Notes under the pieces: generated by a model | Database searches by the model: none | What the model saw: the letters and a program-made list of their open reading frames with translations, nothing else | Told to the model about the DNA's origin: nothing | Shown here: positions 7,550 through 15,044 of the stretch, in pieces | Position numbering within the stretch: position 1 is the stretch's first letter | Layout of the letters: each line of letters opens with the position of its first letter | Position numbers and translations under genes: made by a program | Source of the DNA: VRUE01 sp963704545 | GTDB lineage: Bacteria; Actinomycetota; Thermoleophilia; Solirubrobacterales; 70-9 | Assembly (NCBI GenBank): GCA_963704545.1 | Contig: OY969915.1 | Span: 1,426,001-1,490,000 of the forward strand | Reading direction: 5' to 3' | DNA length: 64,000 nucleotides

Positions 7550-8914
7550 TCAGGTTTCCTTCGTGGTCAGGTGGTCCTCGTCAAGCGGATCGGGTGCAGA
7601 GTTCCGGCTTCGCTCGTAGCCGAGCGACGTGATGATGTAAGTGGTTCCTGGCTCGCCTGACTTCGCCCGGCGATTGGTGGACCTCACCTCGATCTCCTGC
7701 TTGCGTTGCCAGGAAGCCGCTTCCTCCCCTGCCAGGTCTTCTCGCCCCTGCTTGTCGAGGACGATTCGATCCCAACCGAGAAAGACGCGCGGTTCAGAGG
7801 CCATCTTTCCGGCCCACAGCGATGCCATCGCCTCGGCTATTGCCGCCTGTACGAATATGGCACATAGCGTCTGTCGATCCGCCCTGCTCATTGCCTTGAA
7901 CTCCTCGTCGGAGAAGTACGGCAGGCTTATCACGGAGTAGTAGTGCTGGTCGAGGTTGCCGACCTTCTCGGTCTTGGCGATGTCGATGCTTCCGTCCTCA
8001 AGCATTTCCTTGAGGTGGTAGTCAATGACGTTGAGTGGCTCTTGGAGTATGTCGGCGAGTCGGGAGGCCGTGGCCGGACCTTCGTGTAGTGCCGCCCTGA
8101 TTTCGATGCGGATGCGGTGCCCCAGCGAGTAGCTCACGGAATCCTCGAAGCTCTCCGCTTGTCTCCATCGGCGAATTGCAGCAAGCCGTTCACGCAAGCT
8201 GGCTCTATCGAGAGGCTCATCCACCGCCAAGGGCTCGGGTGCGGACGTGCGGCTCCTCTCATAGGCAAATGAGGTGATGATGTACATGACGCCTGGGTCG
8301 CCCGTCTCGGCGAGGCGACTGGCCGCTTCGGCCGCTATCCCATACCGCCGATCCCAGGATTGCGCTTCCTCCTCGGCCAGCTCAGCACGTCCCTGTCGGT
8401 CTAGGTGGATGCGATTCCAGGCGAGAAAGACGCGCGGATCGGCGGCCATCTTTCCCGCCCGCAGCGAGGCTAGCGCCTCGATTGAAGCCGCCTGCACTGC
8501 TATCGCGCATACCGTTTGCCGCTCCTCCCAGCTGAATGCCTCCATCTGCTCATCAGAAAAGAGCGGCAGCTCGACCACGCAGTAGTAATGCCGGTCCATG
8601 TTGCCGACCTTCTCGGTTTTGGCGATTCCGATACTCCCGTCTTTGAGCATTTCCTTGAGGTGGAAATTCAGGCTGTCGCGGGGTTGACCGACGATCTCAG
8701 CGAGCTGGGCAGAGGTGGCGGGACCTTCGTGCAATGCCGCCCTGATTTCGATTCGGACCCGGTGAGCTAGCGAAAAGCTCACCGATTCCTCGACGCCACG
8801 TGCCCCCTGCCCCAGGGTCCGGAGCGCTGCTATTGACGTGTCCGCCACAGTCCTGCTTCCTCGCTCACGTGGATTCGCGGTAGTCAGTAGCGGCGGAGCA
8901 TATGCGACCGTCAC
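7550..8914 (-). CDS. Tandemly duplicated winged-helix regulator (two ArsR-like modules in one chain)
   Basis: A 454-aa protein made of two homologous halves. Each half has SxSLxHRxRIEIRAALHEGP, a recognition helix with xHLKEML, a wing ending in KTEKVGN-HYY, a helical stretch with RQTxCAI-QAA-EA-ASL-AGKMA, and an end of the YIITS-YERSR-SAP type. The halves are about 60-65% identical by eye, so an internal duplication is clear. ArsR-type modules normally dimerise in trans, so this chain could form a one-chain pseudo-dimer. ATG 8914 is used; GTG 8848 is an alternative start. It is divergent from the small ORF at 9027. Confidence 0.8.
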   Translation of the reverse strand: MTVAYAPPLLTTANPRERGSRTVADTSIAALRTLGQGARGVEESVSFSLAHRVRIEIRAALHEGPATSAQLAEIVGQPRDSLNFHLKEMLKDGSIGIAKTEKVGNMDRHYYCVVELPLFSDEQMEAFSWEERQTVCAIAVQAASIEALASLRAGKMAADPRVFLAWNRIHLDRQGRAELAEEEAQSWDRRYGIAAEAASRLAETGDPGVMYIITSFAYERSRTSAPEPLAVDEPLDRASLRERLAAIRRWRQAESFEDSVSYSLGHRIRIEIRAALHEGPATASRLADILQEPLNVIDYHLKEMLEDGSIDIAKTEKVGNLDQHYYSVISLPYFSDEEFKAMSRADRQTLCAIFVQAAIAEAMASLWAGKMASEPRVFLGWDRIVLDKQGREDLAGEEAASWQRKQEIEVRSTNRRAKSGEPGTTYIITSLGYERSRNSAPDPLDEDHLTTKET

Positions 8915-8978
8915 GCGGGATTTCCTTGTCGCTCAGGAGATCAACCTCGCTCAGGATTTCTCTACCGTGAGCCGTGCT

Positions 8979-8999
8979 CCCCAGCGGGAGGCGCTGGGG
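8979..8999 (+). other. Stem-loop just upstream of a 19-codon ORF
   Basis: CCCCAGCG (8979-8986) pairs with CGCTGGGG (8992-8999) across a GGAGG loop, inside a looser GTGAG...CTCAC stem (8968-9006). The loop carries a Shine-Dalgarno-like GGAGG, and a second purine-rich site (9010-9024) follows the stem. This could gate translation of the ORF at 9027. Confidence 0.45.
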
Positions 9000-9026
9000 C
9001 CGACTCACGGAGGGAGGTGAGGAGCC

Positions 9027-9086
9027 ATGCAGATGGCCAAGGTGCCGCAGGTCGTTTCGACCGTGCATATCGTCAAGCACTCGTAA
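9027..9086 (+). CDS. 19-residue peptide ORF with strong ribosome site
   Basis: ATG 9027 to TAA 9084-9086 encodes a 19-residue basic, mildly hydrophobic peptide (MQMAKVPQVV, then STVHIVKHS). A long GGAGGGAGGTGAGGAG ribosome site lies just before it, much stronger than at most genes here. An AAGCAC/GTGCTT stem covers the stop codon, and a textbook intrinsic terminator follows 15 bases later, so the transcript would carry only this ORF. It could be a signalling or toxic peptide, or a leader peptide whose target gene is absent. No homologue is known to me. Confidence 0.4.
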   Translation: MQMAKVPQVVSTVHIVKHS

Positions 9087-9100
9087 CCGGGTGCTTGTGA

Positions 9101-9147
9101 GGGGCCGATCTGGCCTCGGCACTTGGGGCCGGATCGGCCCCCTTTTT
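9101..9147 (+). terminator. Intrinsic terminator after the 19-codon ORF
   Basis: GGGGCCGATC (9101-9110) is perfectly complementary to GATCGGCCCC (9132-9141). GGCC/GGCC pairing lies inside and TTTTT follows at 9143-9147. The T-run after the stem makes this a convincing rho-independent terminator on the plus strand. Confidence 0.8.
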
Positions 9148-9242
9148 CCGTTGGAAGGCGGCATGGGGGAGAGTGGACGCTACCCGACAACTTATGAAAT
9201 TTCCCATGGAGGTTCTTGTCGCGAGGACAGAGGATTGCGGGA

Positions 9243-9452
9243 ATGACCGCCCTTGGCCCCAACCTCCGTGCGGCGCGCGAACGGCTTGAATTGACTCAGG
9301 AACAGGTTGCAGAGCGGAGCGGGGTCTACGCTGGAGAGATCAGTCGGATCGAGTCGGGAAAACGCGATCCGCAGATTTCCACGCTGGAACGGCTTGCGAA
9401 AGCGGTCGAGGTGACGCCGGGGCAGCTGCTCGATGGATTGCCGCCTGCCTGA
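9243..9452 (+). CDS. XRE/Cro-type helix-turn-helix regulator
   Basis: A 69-aa single-domain HTH_3 protein from ATG 9243. It has NLRAARERLELTQEQVAERS, then a recognition helix AGEISRIESGKRDP and a STLERLAKAVEV helix, the complete five-helix XRE fold. An upstream TTG (9216) is in frame but adds nothing conserved. It precedes the toxin-antitoxin pair and the SIR2 gene and may repress that group. Confidence 0.85.
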   Translation: MTALGPNLRAARERLELTQEQVAERSGVYAGEISRIESGKRDPQISTLERLAKAVEVTPGQLLDGLPPA

Positions 9453-9493
9453 TTTGGCGGTTTCGTCCCTGGCGACATGTCAGAATTGAGGCC

Positions 9494-9751
9494 GTGACCA
9501 AGGCCGACCTCCATCAACTCGTGGACCGCTTGCCGGATGGCGCGGTCGATGGCGCGGCGATCCTGCTCCGCGAGGTCACGGATGGCCGGATCGACCCCGA
9601 GCAGGCTTGGTTCTGGACCCGCGAGTGGCAGGAGCGCGAGCGCGAGGCTGACGCAGACCTCGCCGCTGGTCGGGTCACTCGCTTCGAGAGCGACGAGGAT
9701 TTCCTAGCGGAGCTGGACGAGCGCACGAAGCCGCTCGATGCCGACGCGTGA
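9494..9751 (+). CDS. Putative antitoxin of a RelE/ParE-like pair
   Basis: An 85-aa acidic protein from GTG 9494 whose stop lies 14 nt inside the next gene. The N-terminal VDRLPDGAVDGAAILL helix and the C-terminal FESDEDFLAELD segment resemble antitoxins that cap ParE/RelE toxins. An 8-bp palindrome GACATGTC (9474-9481) precedes the start and could be the operator for autorepression. The assignment rests on position, charge, size and the toxin downstream. Confidence 0.65.
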   Translation: MTKADLHQLVDRLPDGAVDGAAILLREVTDGRIDPEQAWFWTREWQEREREADADLAAGRVTRFESDEDFLAELDERTKPLDADA

Positions 9752-10034
9752 CGTTCTCGCGTCGTTCTGGCGCGATTGGGAAAAGCTGACCCCTCAGCAG
9801 CAGCGAGCGTTCCGCGAGGCCGTGGCGCAGTTCATCGCCGATCTCGGCAGCGACGGCAAAGGCTTCCATCCCAGGCTCCGCGTCAAGCGCGTCCAGGGGC
9901 ACCCAGGCGTTTGGGAGATGACCTGGGCCTATGACGGCCGTGCGACCTTCCAGTACGGGGAGGAGGTCCAGTCCGGAGAGCCGCACATCATCTGGCGCCG
10001 CATCGGCACCCATTCGATCTTCCGTCGCCCTTAA
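9738..10034 (+). CDS. RelE/ParE-superfamily toxin
   Basis: A 98-aa basic protein overlapping the antitoxin by 14 nt. The second half carries the strand pattern of the RelE/ParE fold: RLRVKRVQGHPGVWEMTW, then DGRATFQYG, then HIIWRRIGTHSIF at the end. The group includes ribosome-dependent mRNA interferases and gyrase poisons. The Arg, Lys and His residues needed for RNase action are plentiful, but I cannot say which mode it uses. The pair is probably a plasmid-maintenance or phage-defence module. Confidence 0.75.
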   Translation: MPTRDVLASFWRDWEKLTPQQQRAFREAVAQFIADLGSDGKGFHPRLRVKRVQGHPGVWEMTWAYDGRATFQYGEEVQSGEPHIIWRRIGTHSIFRRP

Positions 10035-10038
10035 TCGT

Positions 10039-10057
10039 TTGGCCAGCGAATGGCCAA
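10039..10057 (+). promoter_or_regulatory. Inverted repeat upstream of the SIR2 gene (candidate operator)
   Basis: TTGGCCA-GCGAA-TGGCCAA is a perfect 7-bp inverted repeat just after the toxin stop and 38 nt before the SIR2 start. It could bind the XRE regulator at 9243-9452. No T-run follows, so a terminator is less likely. Confidence 0.4.
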
Positions 10058-10095
10058 CTACCTAAGTCAGTGAGTCGGGCATAAGCTCCGACTGG

Positions 10096-11700
10096 ATGGC
10101 TCTCAAGTCCCAGCTTTCTGAGCACCTCGCCCGGTTCCCGGCTCCCTTTCTTTTCGTGGGCGCGGGTCTCGCTAGGCGTTATCTGGATCTCGAAAGCTGG
10201 GAGGAGCTTCTTGAACGATTCGCCGAGGTCGCCGGCCAGCCGTACGAGTACTACGCAACGTCCGCTGATGGGGATCTTCCCCGCGTCGCTTCCCTGATCG
10301 CGGCTGATCTGCATGAGCGCTGGTGGAAAGATGCGGACTTCTCTGAGAGCCGGAAGCGCTTTGGCAAGGATTTGACCGGTTCGCAATCCGCGCTTAAGGC
10401 CGAGGTCTCAATGTGCTTGAACGACTCATTGGAGAGCTTGCCTCAATCGGGCGTGGAGGCAGACGAGCTAACCCTGCTGAGAAAGGCTGTGGTCGACGGG
10501 GTTATTACGACTAACTACGACCCCCTTCTTGAGAGCGTCTTCCCTGGCTTTGAGGTTTTTGTCGGCCAGGACCAAATGCTTTTTGCTCGCACCCAAGGAA
10601 TCGGAGAGATCTACAAGATCCATGGGAGCCACGAGGCACCAGATTCTCTCGTTCTTACCGAGGAGGACTATCGCACCTTCCACGAGCGGAACCCCTATCT
10701 TGCCGCAAAGCTCTTGACGATTTTCGTAGAGCACCCGGTGATCTTCCTTGGATACTCCCTTAGAGATCCAAATGTCACGCAGATCCTCCGATCCATAGCG
10801 TCGGTTCTGACGACCGAGAGGATCCAGGAGCTACAGGATCAACTCATCTTCATCGAGTGGGATGGAGCAGGGAAGCAGAGTGATCTGCAAGCTATCCCGT
10901 ATGTAACGGATGGCTACACGATCCCGCTCCTGAGCGCGACGGTGAGCGACTTTGTAGATGTCTTCGAGATCCTCGGATCTTTGGAGCGCAAGTTTCCAGC
11001 TCGTGTTCTTCGCCAGCTCAAAGAGAGGGTCTATGAGCTGGTTCAGACGAATGACCCGAGCGGAAAACTTTACGTCCAAGACATCGATGCGGATGTTGAC
11101 ACGGCCGACATAGACGTCGTTTTGGGAGTGGGCGCCATTGAGAAATTCGCGCAGACCTATAAGGGGGTAAGTCGGGACAACCTTGTGGATGACCTCCTGA
11201 ATAACGGTGACCTCGTTCCGAGGCCTGTAGTTGGCGAAGTGCTCCCCGGCTTCCCTAAGAAGCAGCACGTCCCGATCTTTAAGTACCTGCGGGGAGCTGG
11301 CCTACTGGAGGACGACGGGTCCCTAAAGGATCAGGCTTCGGTTGATGCGCGAATCGCTGATCGGGTCAAAAACGTTGAAGCCCACTTCAAGCCAATCCAA
11401 ACCTTGCGGAAGCGGGCGGAGGAGATGGTCGCGGGGGTGACGAGCTTTAAAAAGCTCGTGAAGGACCATGATCCGGTTGAAGTCTTGGAAGCGGTCGGAG
11501 CCCTCCCCGTTGAGAAACAAGCCCCCAACTCTCTACGGAGATTCCTGAAAGAGAATGAACCCGCCGCGGACGACATTCATTTCAGGAACCTGTGGTACCG
11601 AGCGATGTGCCTTTATGACTGGCTTCGATATTCGCGACCCACACCCCTAGGTCTCAAACCGAAACGTCGACCCCGTAAAGCCAAGAAAGTCCAGGCTTAG
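10096..11700 (+). CDS. SIR2-domain protein, probable NAD-consuming defence effector
   Basis: A 534-aa protein. Residues about 15-290 are a SIR2-like Rossmann domain: FLFVGAGLARRY (22-24 is the GAG loop), the ITTNYDPLLE motif with Asn140, IYKIHGSHEAPDS with His176, and IFLGYSLRDPNV. Asn and His are the catalytic pair in SIR2 enzymes. In bacterial defence proteins such as ThsA and DSR this fold degrades NAD+ to abort infection. Residues 300-534 are an unassigned helical domain with a basic tail, possibly the sensor. GC is lower than in the flanks, a sign of transfer. It follows an XRE gene and a toxin-antitoxin pair. The defence role is inference from family and setting. Confidence 0.8.
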   Translation: MALKSQLSEHLARFPAPFLFVGAGLARRYLDLESWEELLERFAEVAGQPYEYYATSADGDLPRVASLIAADLHERWWKDADFSESRKRFGKDLTGSQSALKAEVSMCLNDSLESLPQSGVEADELTLLRKAVVDGVITTNYDPLLESVFPGFEVFVGQDQMLFARTQGIGEIYKIHGSHEAPDSLVLTEEDYRTFHERNPYLAAKLLTIFVEHPVIFLGYSLRDPNVTQILRSIASVLTTERIQELQDQLIFIEWDGAGKQSDLQAIPYVTDGYTIPLLSATVSDFVDVFEILGSLERKFPARVLRQLKERVYELVQTNDPSGKLYVQDIDADVDTADIDVVLGVGAIEKFAQTYKGVSRDNLVDDLLNNGDLVPRPVVGEVLPGFPKKQHVPIFKYLRGAGLLEDDGSLKDQASVDARIADRVKNVEAHFKPIQTLRKRAEEMVAGVTSFKKLVKDHDPVEVLEAVGALPVEKQAPNSLRRFLKENEPAADDIHFRNLWYRAMCLYDWLRYSRPTPLGLKPKRRPRKAKKVQA

Positions 11701-11780
11701 CGGCGAACTTGAGCTGCGATCTCGCTAAGCGCTAGATGCGTCATCCGGAACCCCGCCGGGCAGTGCAGTGCCTGCCCTTC

Positions 11781-11842
11781 GATCAGGCGTTTGGGCAGCG
11801 AACGGCTTTCGCTGCCCAAACCCAGCACAATCGCGCCTGATC
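11781..11842 (+). repeat. Nested inverted repeat downstream of the SIR2 gene
   Basis: GATCAGGCG (11781-11789) pairs with 11834-11842, and inside it TTTGGGCAGCGAA (11790-11802) pairs perfectly with 11808-11820. It may end SIR2 transcription, though no T-run follows. The rest of the 450-base stretch 11701-12150 holds the tRNA 3' half and the left end of an IS; I see no gene in it. Confidence 0.6.
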
Positions 11843-11916
11843 CAACACCAACCTCTCAGCAGTGCGAAATCGTCCTTTTGGCTTCAGGCTTGGGAATGGA
11901 CGGCAAAGCGGATCGT

Positions 11917-11955
11917 TTGCCATGCAGAAGGTCGTGGGTTCGAATCCCATCAGCC
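11917..11955 (+). other. tRNA 3'-half remnant, copy 1 (attachment-site-like)
   Basis: These 39 bases equal the 3' half of a tRNA: anticodon loop TTGCCAT (read as GCC, glycine, if the variable loop is 5 nt), variable loop AGGTC, T arm GTGGGTTCGAATCCCAT, and the start of the acceptor strand. No 5' half is present. The same 39 bases recur at 34975-35013, and identity starts exactly at the anticodon loop, as at tRNA-targeting integration sites. Confidence 0.65.
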
Positions 11956-12057
11956 GCTTTTTCGCGAATGCCCTGCAAATCGGCACCTCGCCTCGCGGGG
12001 AAATTCGCGAAATCGAATCGAACCACTCCCTCTAATCGCCTCCATTTGGGGAACTAG

Positions 12058-13118
12058 TTGACCCGCCCACACACGTTGTGAACGCCTGAGAAGCCATCCG
12101 GGCCCTCCAAGACGCTTGCGGTTCTGACGCCCAAGCTAAGGAGGACCCGGATGAAGGTTCACGGTAACGCCGCTCTCGGACCAGCGGGACGGCTGGCATT
12201 GGTGCGGGCCATCGAGTCGGGGATGACGTTGAGGGCGGCAGCTGCCGCCCTCAACGTGGCGCCGGCCACAGCCCACCGCTGGTGGCATCGCTGGCGCTCG
12301 GCCGACGAGGAGCAACGAAGCTCTGGGCGCTGGCTGGCCGACCGCTCCTCACGACCCCACCGCCAGCCGCGGCGGCTCAGCGCCGCCGAGGAGGAGTCGG
12401 TCCTGCGAGCCCGCCGGCAGACCGGCCTGGGACCCGGGCGCCTGGCGGGAATCTGCCGCCGGTCGCGCTCGACGATCTGGAAGGTGCTGCACCGCCACGG
12501 CCTCTCGCAGCGGCGCAGGGCAGCCCGCGAGACCTACCGCCGCTATGAGTGGTCTGAGCCGGGAGCGCTCCTGCACGTCGACGTCGCCCGCCTGGCACGC
12601 TTCAATCGCCCTGGGCATGCGGTCACCGGCGTCCGCGACATGACGGGGGCCGAGAAGCGGGCCGGAGTCGGCTACGTCTACCTGCACTGCGTGATCGACG
12701 ACCACTCACGCTACGCCTACGTCGAGCAGCATCGAGATCAAGGAGGGGACACCGCGGCGGCGGTGCTGGGCCGGGCGATCGAGCACTTCACTTCGCTCGG
12801 CATGAAGGCGCCCGAGGCGGTGATGAGCGACAACGCTTTCGCCTACCGCAGATCAAATGCCTTCAAGGCGCAGCTGGCTCGACACGGCGCCCGCCACATC
12901 CTCACCCCGCCCTACACGCCGCGCTGGAACGGCAAGGTCGAGCGCTTCATCCAGACCCTGAAGAGGGAGTGGGCCTACGCCCACTCCTGGCCCAACTCAA
13001 CCGAACGCGCCAGGGCCATGGCATCCTTCCTTCGCTACTACAACCGGCGTCGCCCGCACAGCTCACTGGGAGATCGGCCGCCGCTCAGCCGTGTTCACAA
13101 CGTCCGTGGGTAGGACAC
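12058..13118 (+). mobile_element. IS481-family insertion sequence, 1061 bp, flanked by CTAG
   Basis: CTAG stands at both borders (12054-12057 and 13119-13122). The terminal inverted repeats of 26 bp match at about 20 positions and end in a shared ACGTTGTGAAC block. The element carries one transposase gene. It is related to, but distinct from, the element at 4145-5174, and both sit at CTAG. It lies about 100 bp from the tRNA remnant. Confidence 0.85.
12151..13113 (+). CDS. IS481-family DDE transposase
   Basis: A 320-aa protein with AAGGAGG 8 nt before its ATG. Residues 10-110 contain two helix-turn-helix modules (MTLRAAAAALNVAPATAHRW and a second near SRSTIWKVLHRHG). The catalytic core has Asp in LHVDVARL, Asp in VMSDNAFAY and Glu in NGKVERFIQ, a full DDE triad. 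The end YYNRRRPHSSLGDRPP is typical of IS481/IS3-like enzymes. The stop TAG 13111-13113 lies inside the element, unlike in the copy at 4228-5178. The enzyme appears intact. Confidence 0.92.
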   Translation: MKVHGNAALGPAGRLALVRAIESGMTLRAAAAALNVAPATAHRWWHRWRSADEEQRSSGRWLADRSSRPHRQPRRLSAAEEESVLRARRQTGLGPGRLAGICRRSRSTIWKVLHRHGLSQRRRAARETYRRYEWSEPGALLHVDVARLARFNRPGHAVTGVRDMTGAEKRAGVGYVYLHCVIDDHSRYAYVEQHRDQGGDTAAAVLGRAIEHFTSLGMKAPEAVMSDNAFAYRRSNAFKAQLARHGARHILTPPYTPRWNGKVERFIQTLKREWAYAHSWPNSTERARAMASFLRYYNRRRPHSSLGDRPPLSRVHNVRG

Positions 13119-13359
13119 CTAGTGCCCGAAATGACCGGGATATGAGGCGATCGGCGCCGATTTCGGTCGATCTCACCTCGCTTTCTCGCCCCCGCCGAGC
13201 TAGGTTCGCCGCCGCCAAGACATAAGCGCCCCGGCGGCGCGCAAACGCCCCGGGGCATGGCACCGAAGCCGTAACTTCGATGCAAGCGAAAGGTACTCGC
13301 CGAAGTTCTCTTCGGCGGCATCGCAGGCGATTCGGTGCTCTGACCCAGAGGAGGAGCAC

Positions 13360-13770
13360 ATGCCCATCACTGCCACGATCGATCGCGCCAAGCGCGACGG
13401 GATCTATGAGCTGATCCGCAACCACTTCGGCGCGATCGGCGACGTCTGGATCGCACTGGAGCAAAGCGAGGACTATGCCGCCGCCGAGCGGCTGGCCCGG
13501 GAGTTCGGCGAAGACTTCCGGTTGCTGGAAGACCTCGGCTGGCGTCCACGCGAAGACCGGGACGCTTTCGAGTTGACGATGGCTCCCTATGACCTGATCG
13601 AAGTGCTGAGGCGCCTGTGCGGCGAAGCGCAGGAGGTGCTCTCGAGGTCGGAGGCCGAGCGGCGCTCGCAGGAGGAAGACGCGGCGACCGACGCGCGCCT
13701 CCAGGTCGGGCTGGATGCCTGCGAGACGCTCGTTGCCGCACTCGACGAGCGAGAGGGCGAGCGCGCATGA
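13360..13770 (+). CDS. Hypothetical helical protein, first gene of an XRE-rich operon
   Basis: A 136-aa, strongly helical, acidic protein with AGGAGGAG just before ATG 13360. Upstream, a CGCCGAAG-TTCT-CTTCGGCG hairpin (13298-13317) may be regulatory. The first part carries a RDGIYELIRNHFGAIGDVW stretch and the last 35 residues are coiled-coil-like. No family is recognised. Its stop overlaps the next start (ATGA), so it is coupled to the following winged-helix protein. Six ORFs in a row to 15360 follow this pattern, so it probably shares their regulation. Confidence 0.65.
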   Translation: MPITATIDRAKRDGIYELIRNHFGAIGDVWIALEQSEDYAAAERLAREFGEDFRLLEDLGWRPREDRDAFELTMAPYDLIEVLRRLCGEAQEVLSRSEAERRSQEEDAATDARLQVGLDACETLVAALDEREGERA

Positions 13771-14003
13771 CGGCCGCCAAGAAGAAACGCCTACGGCCCG
13801 GCGAACTCGACGGCCTCGTCCTCGCCTACATGCGAAAGCACGAGAAGGAGTGGCCGCTCACCGCGAGCGCGATCGGGAAGGGGATCGAGCGCTCCTCCGG
13901 AGCCGTGGCCAACTGTCTCGTTCGTCTGAGGAAAGCCAAGAAGGTCCGCCAGGCCAAGCGCAAGCCGCGAGCCTACGACCTGCAGGCCGCCAAGCGCTCG
14001 TGA
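13767..14003 (+). CDS. Small winged-helix-like protein
   Basis: A 78-aa basic protein from ATG 13767, overlapping the previous stop. The order GELDGLVLAYMRKH, ASAIGKGIERSSGAVANCLVRL and then KKVRQAKRKPRAYDL reads as helix, helix-turn-recognition helix, wing. This is a minimal winged helix like those of small MarR/LexA-type DNA-binding domains. The C-terminus is Lys/Arg-rich. The next gene starts at a GTG overlapping its TGA. Confidence 0.65.
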   Translation: MTAAKKKRLRPGELDGLVLAYMRKHEKEWPLTASAIGKGIERSSGAVANCLVRLRKAKKVRQAKRKPRAYDLQAAKRS

Positions 14004-14380
14004 GCGCCAGGGCAGCTCGACACGGCAGCGCAGCCCCGAACGGCTGCGCTGCCGAGCCCCCAGGGGGCGCCGCCATCCGCAACGTCCAAGCCGCAGCCGT
14101 CCGGTGTTGCTTCGCCGAGAACCTAATCGCGCTTCGCGGGCGCAACGGCCTCTCGCAGGTGGTGCTCGCCCGCCGCGGCGGTTTGCACCTGACCGAGATC
14201 GGCCTGCTGGAGCGCGCCTTGCGCATGCCGCGCCTGGACACCATCGTCAAGATCGCCGGCGCTCTAGAAGTAGAGCCGTGCGAGCTGCTTACCGGGATGG
14301 CATGGCGACTCGGGGAGGTCACCCAGCGCCCCGGCGCCTACCTGCACCAGGTTCCGACCGACCCACCGAGGTCTCCCTGA
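14000..14380 (+). CDS. XRE-family regulator 1 of a four-gene tandem array
   Basis: A 126-aa protein from GTG 14000 (GTGA overlap with the previous stop). The first 33 residues are Ala/Gly-rich. The HTH follows: FAENLIALRGRNGLSQVVLA, TEIGLLERALRMPRLDTIVK, then a GALEVEPCELLTGMAW end. The ALE-VEP-ELL-G-W pattern recurs in the next three genes, so all four are paralogues. The N-terminal part before residue 34 may not be translated if a later start is used. Confidence 0.65.
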   Translation: MSARAARHGSAAPNGCAAEPPGGAAIRNVQAAAVRCCFAENLIALRGRNGLSQVVLARRGGLHLTEIGLLERALRMPRLDTIVKIAGALEVEPCELLTGMAWRLGEVTQRPGAYLHQVPTDPPRSP

Positions 14381-14682
14381 TGCCCTCTGCGCTGGCGGAT
14401 CGGTTCGGTGCCAACCTGCGGCGCGCCCGCCGACGCGCCGATCTCACCCAGGAAGGACTCGCCCTCCTGGTCGAGCTGAGCAGAAGCGACGTCAGTCAGC
14501 TCGAGCGGGGGCTGCGCCTTCCCCGGCTCGACACGATCATCAAGCTCTCGGCCGGGGTGGCGGTCTCCCCCTGCGTGTTGCTCGCAGGCCTGAACTGGCA
14601 GCCCGGCTACTACGTGGAGGGTCAGTTCAACGCAACCAGGGGGATCGAGACGAGTGTCCCTGCCGAGAGATCGGCGCAATGA
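14380..14682 (+). CDS. XRE-family regulator 2 of a four-gene tandem array
   Basis: A 100-aa protein from ATG 14380, sharing one base with the previous stop (TGATG). It has an HTH of the type FGANLRRARRRADLTQEGLA, then SRSDVSQLERGLRLPRLDTI, and a C-terminal CVLLAGLNWQPGYYVEGQF segment. The ring after the HTH (V-SPC-LLAG--W) matches the other three array members. The divergent tails after the HTH suggest different partner or ligand preferences. Confidence 0.8.
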   Translation: MPSALADRFGANLRRARRRADLTQEGLALLVELSRSDVSQLERGLRLPRLDTIIKLSAGVAVSPCVLLAGLNWQPGYYVEGQFNATRGIETSVPAERSAQ

Positions 14683-15044
14683 GCCCACGAGCACCGGCGC
14701 CGCCGGCCGACGAGCTGCGAGAGAGACTCGGGGCCAACCTGCGCGAGTGCCGCAAGCGGCTTGGCATCAGCCAGGAAGAGGTCTCCTTTCGCGCCGAGAC
14801 CCACGCGACGGTGATCTCGGCGCTGGAGCTTGGCGAGCGTGTCCCCCGTATCGACACCTTTGTCCGGGTGGCCGGTGCCCTTGAGGCTGCGCCGGGCGAG
14901 TTGACCTCAGGGATCGTCTGGACGCCCGCCGAGGCGGTCGTCGTCCCAGGGGGCTTCGAGGTGCTGGAGGATTCGGCGCTCGCGGCCGAGGTCGCCGCGC
15001 TGAGAGAGGGCTATCCGCGTCGCGGGAGACAGGCGGATGGATAG
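14679..15044 (+). CDS. XRE-family regulator 3 of a four-gene tandem array
   Basis: A 121-aa protein from ATG 14679, overlapping the previous stop by 4 nt. The HTH is LGANLRECRKRLGISQEEVS, THATVISALELGERVPRIDT, followed by VAGALEAAPGELTSGIVW. The tail of about 35 residues (GGFEVLEDSALAAEVAALRE) is acidic and helical. It is coupled to the next gene by an 8-base overlap. Confidence 0.8.
   Translation: MSPRAPAPPADELRERLGANLRECRKRLGISQEEVSFRAETHATVISALELGERVPRIDTFVRVAGALEAAPGELTSGIVWTPAEAVVVPGGFEVLEDSALAAEVAALREGYPRRGRQADG

Noticed and set aside
11783..11986. Minus-strand ORF with MGFEPTTFCMA
   Set aside because: It reads the antisense of the tRNA 3' half; the same peptide appears at 34916-35122 for the same reason. 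This is a well-known annotation artefact.
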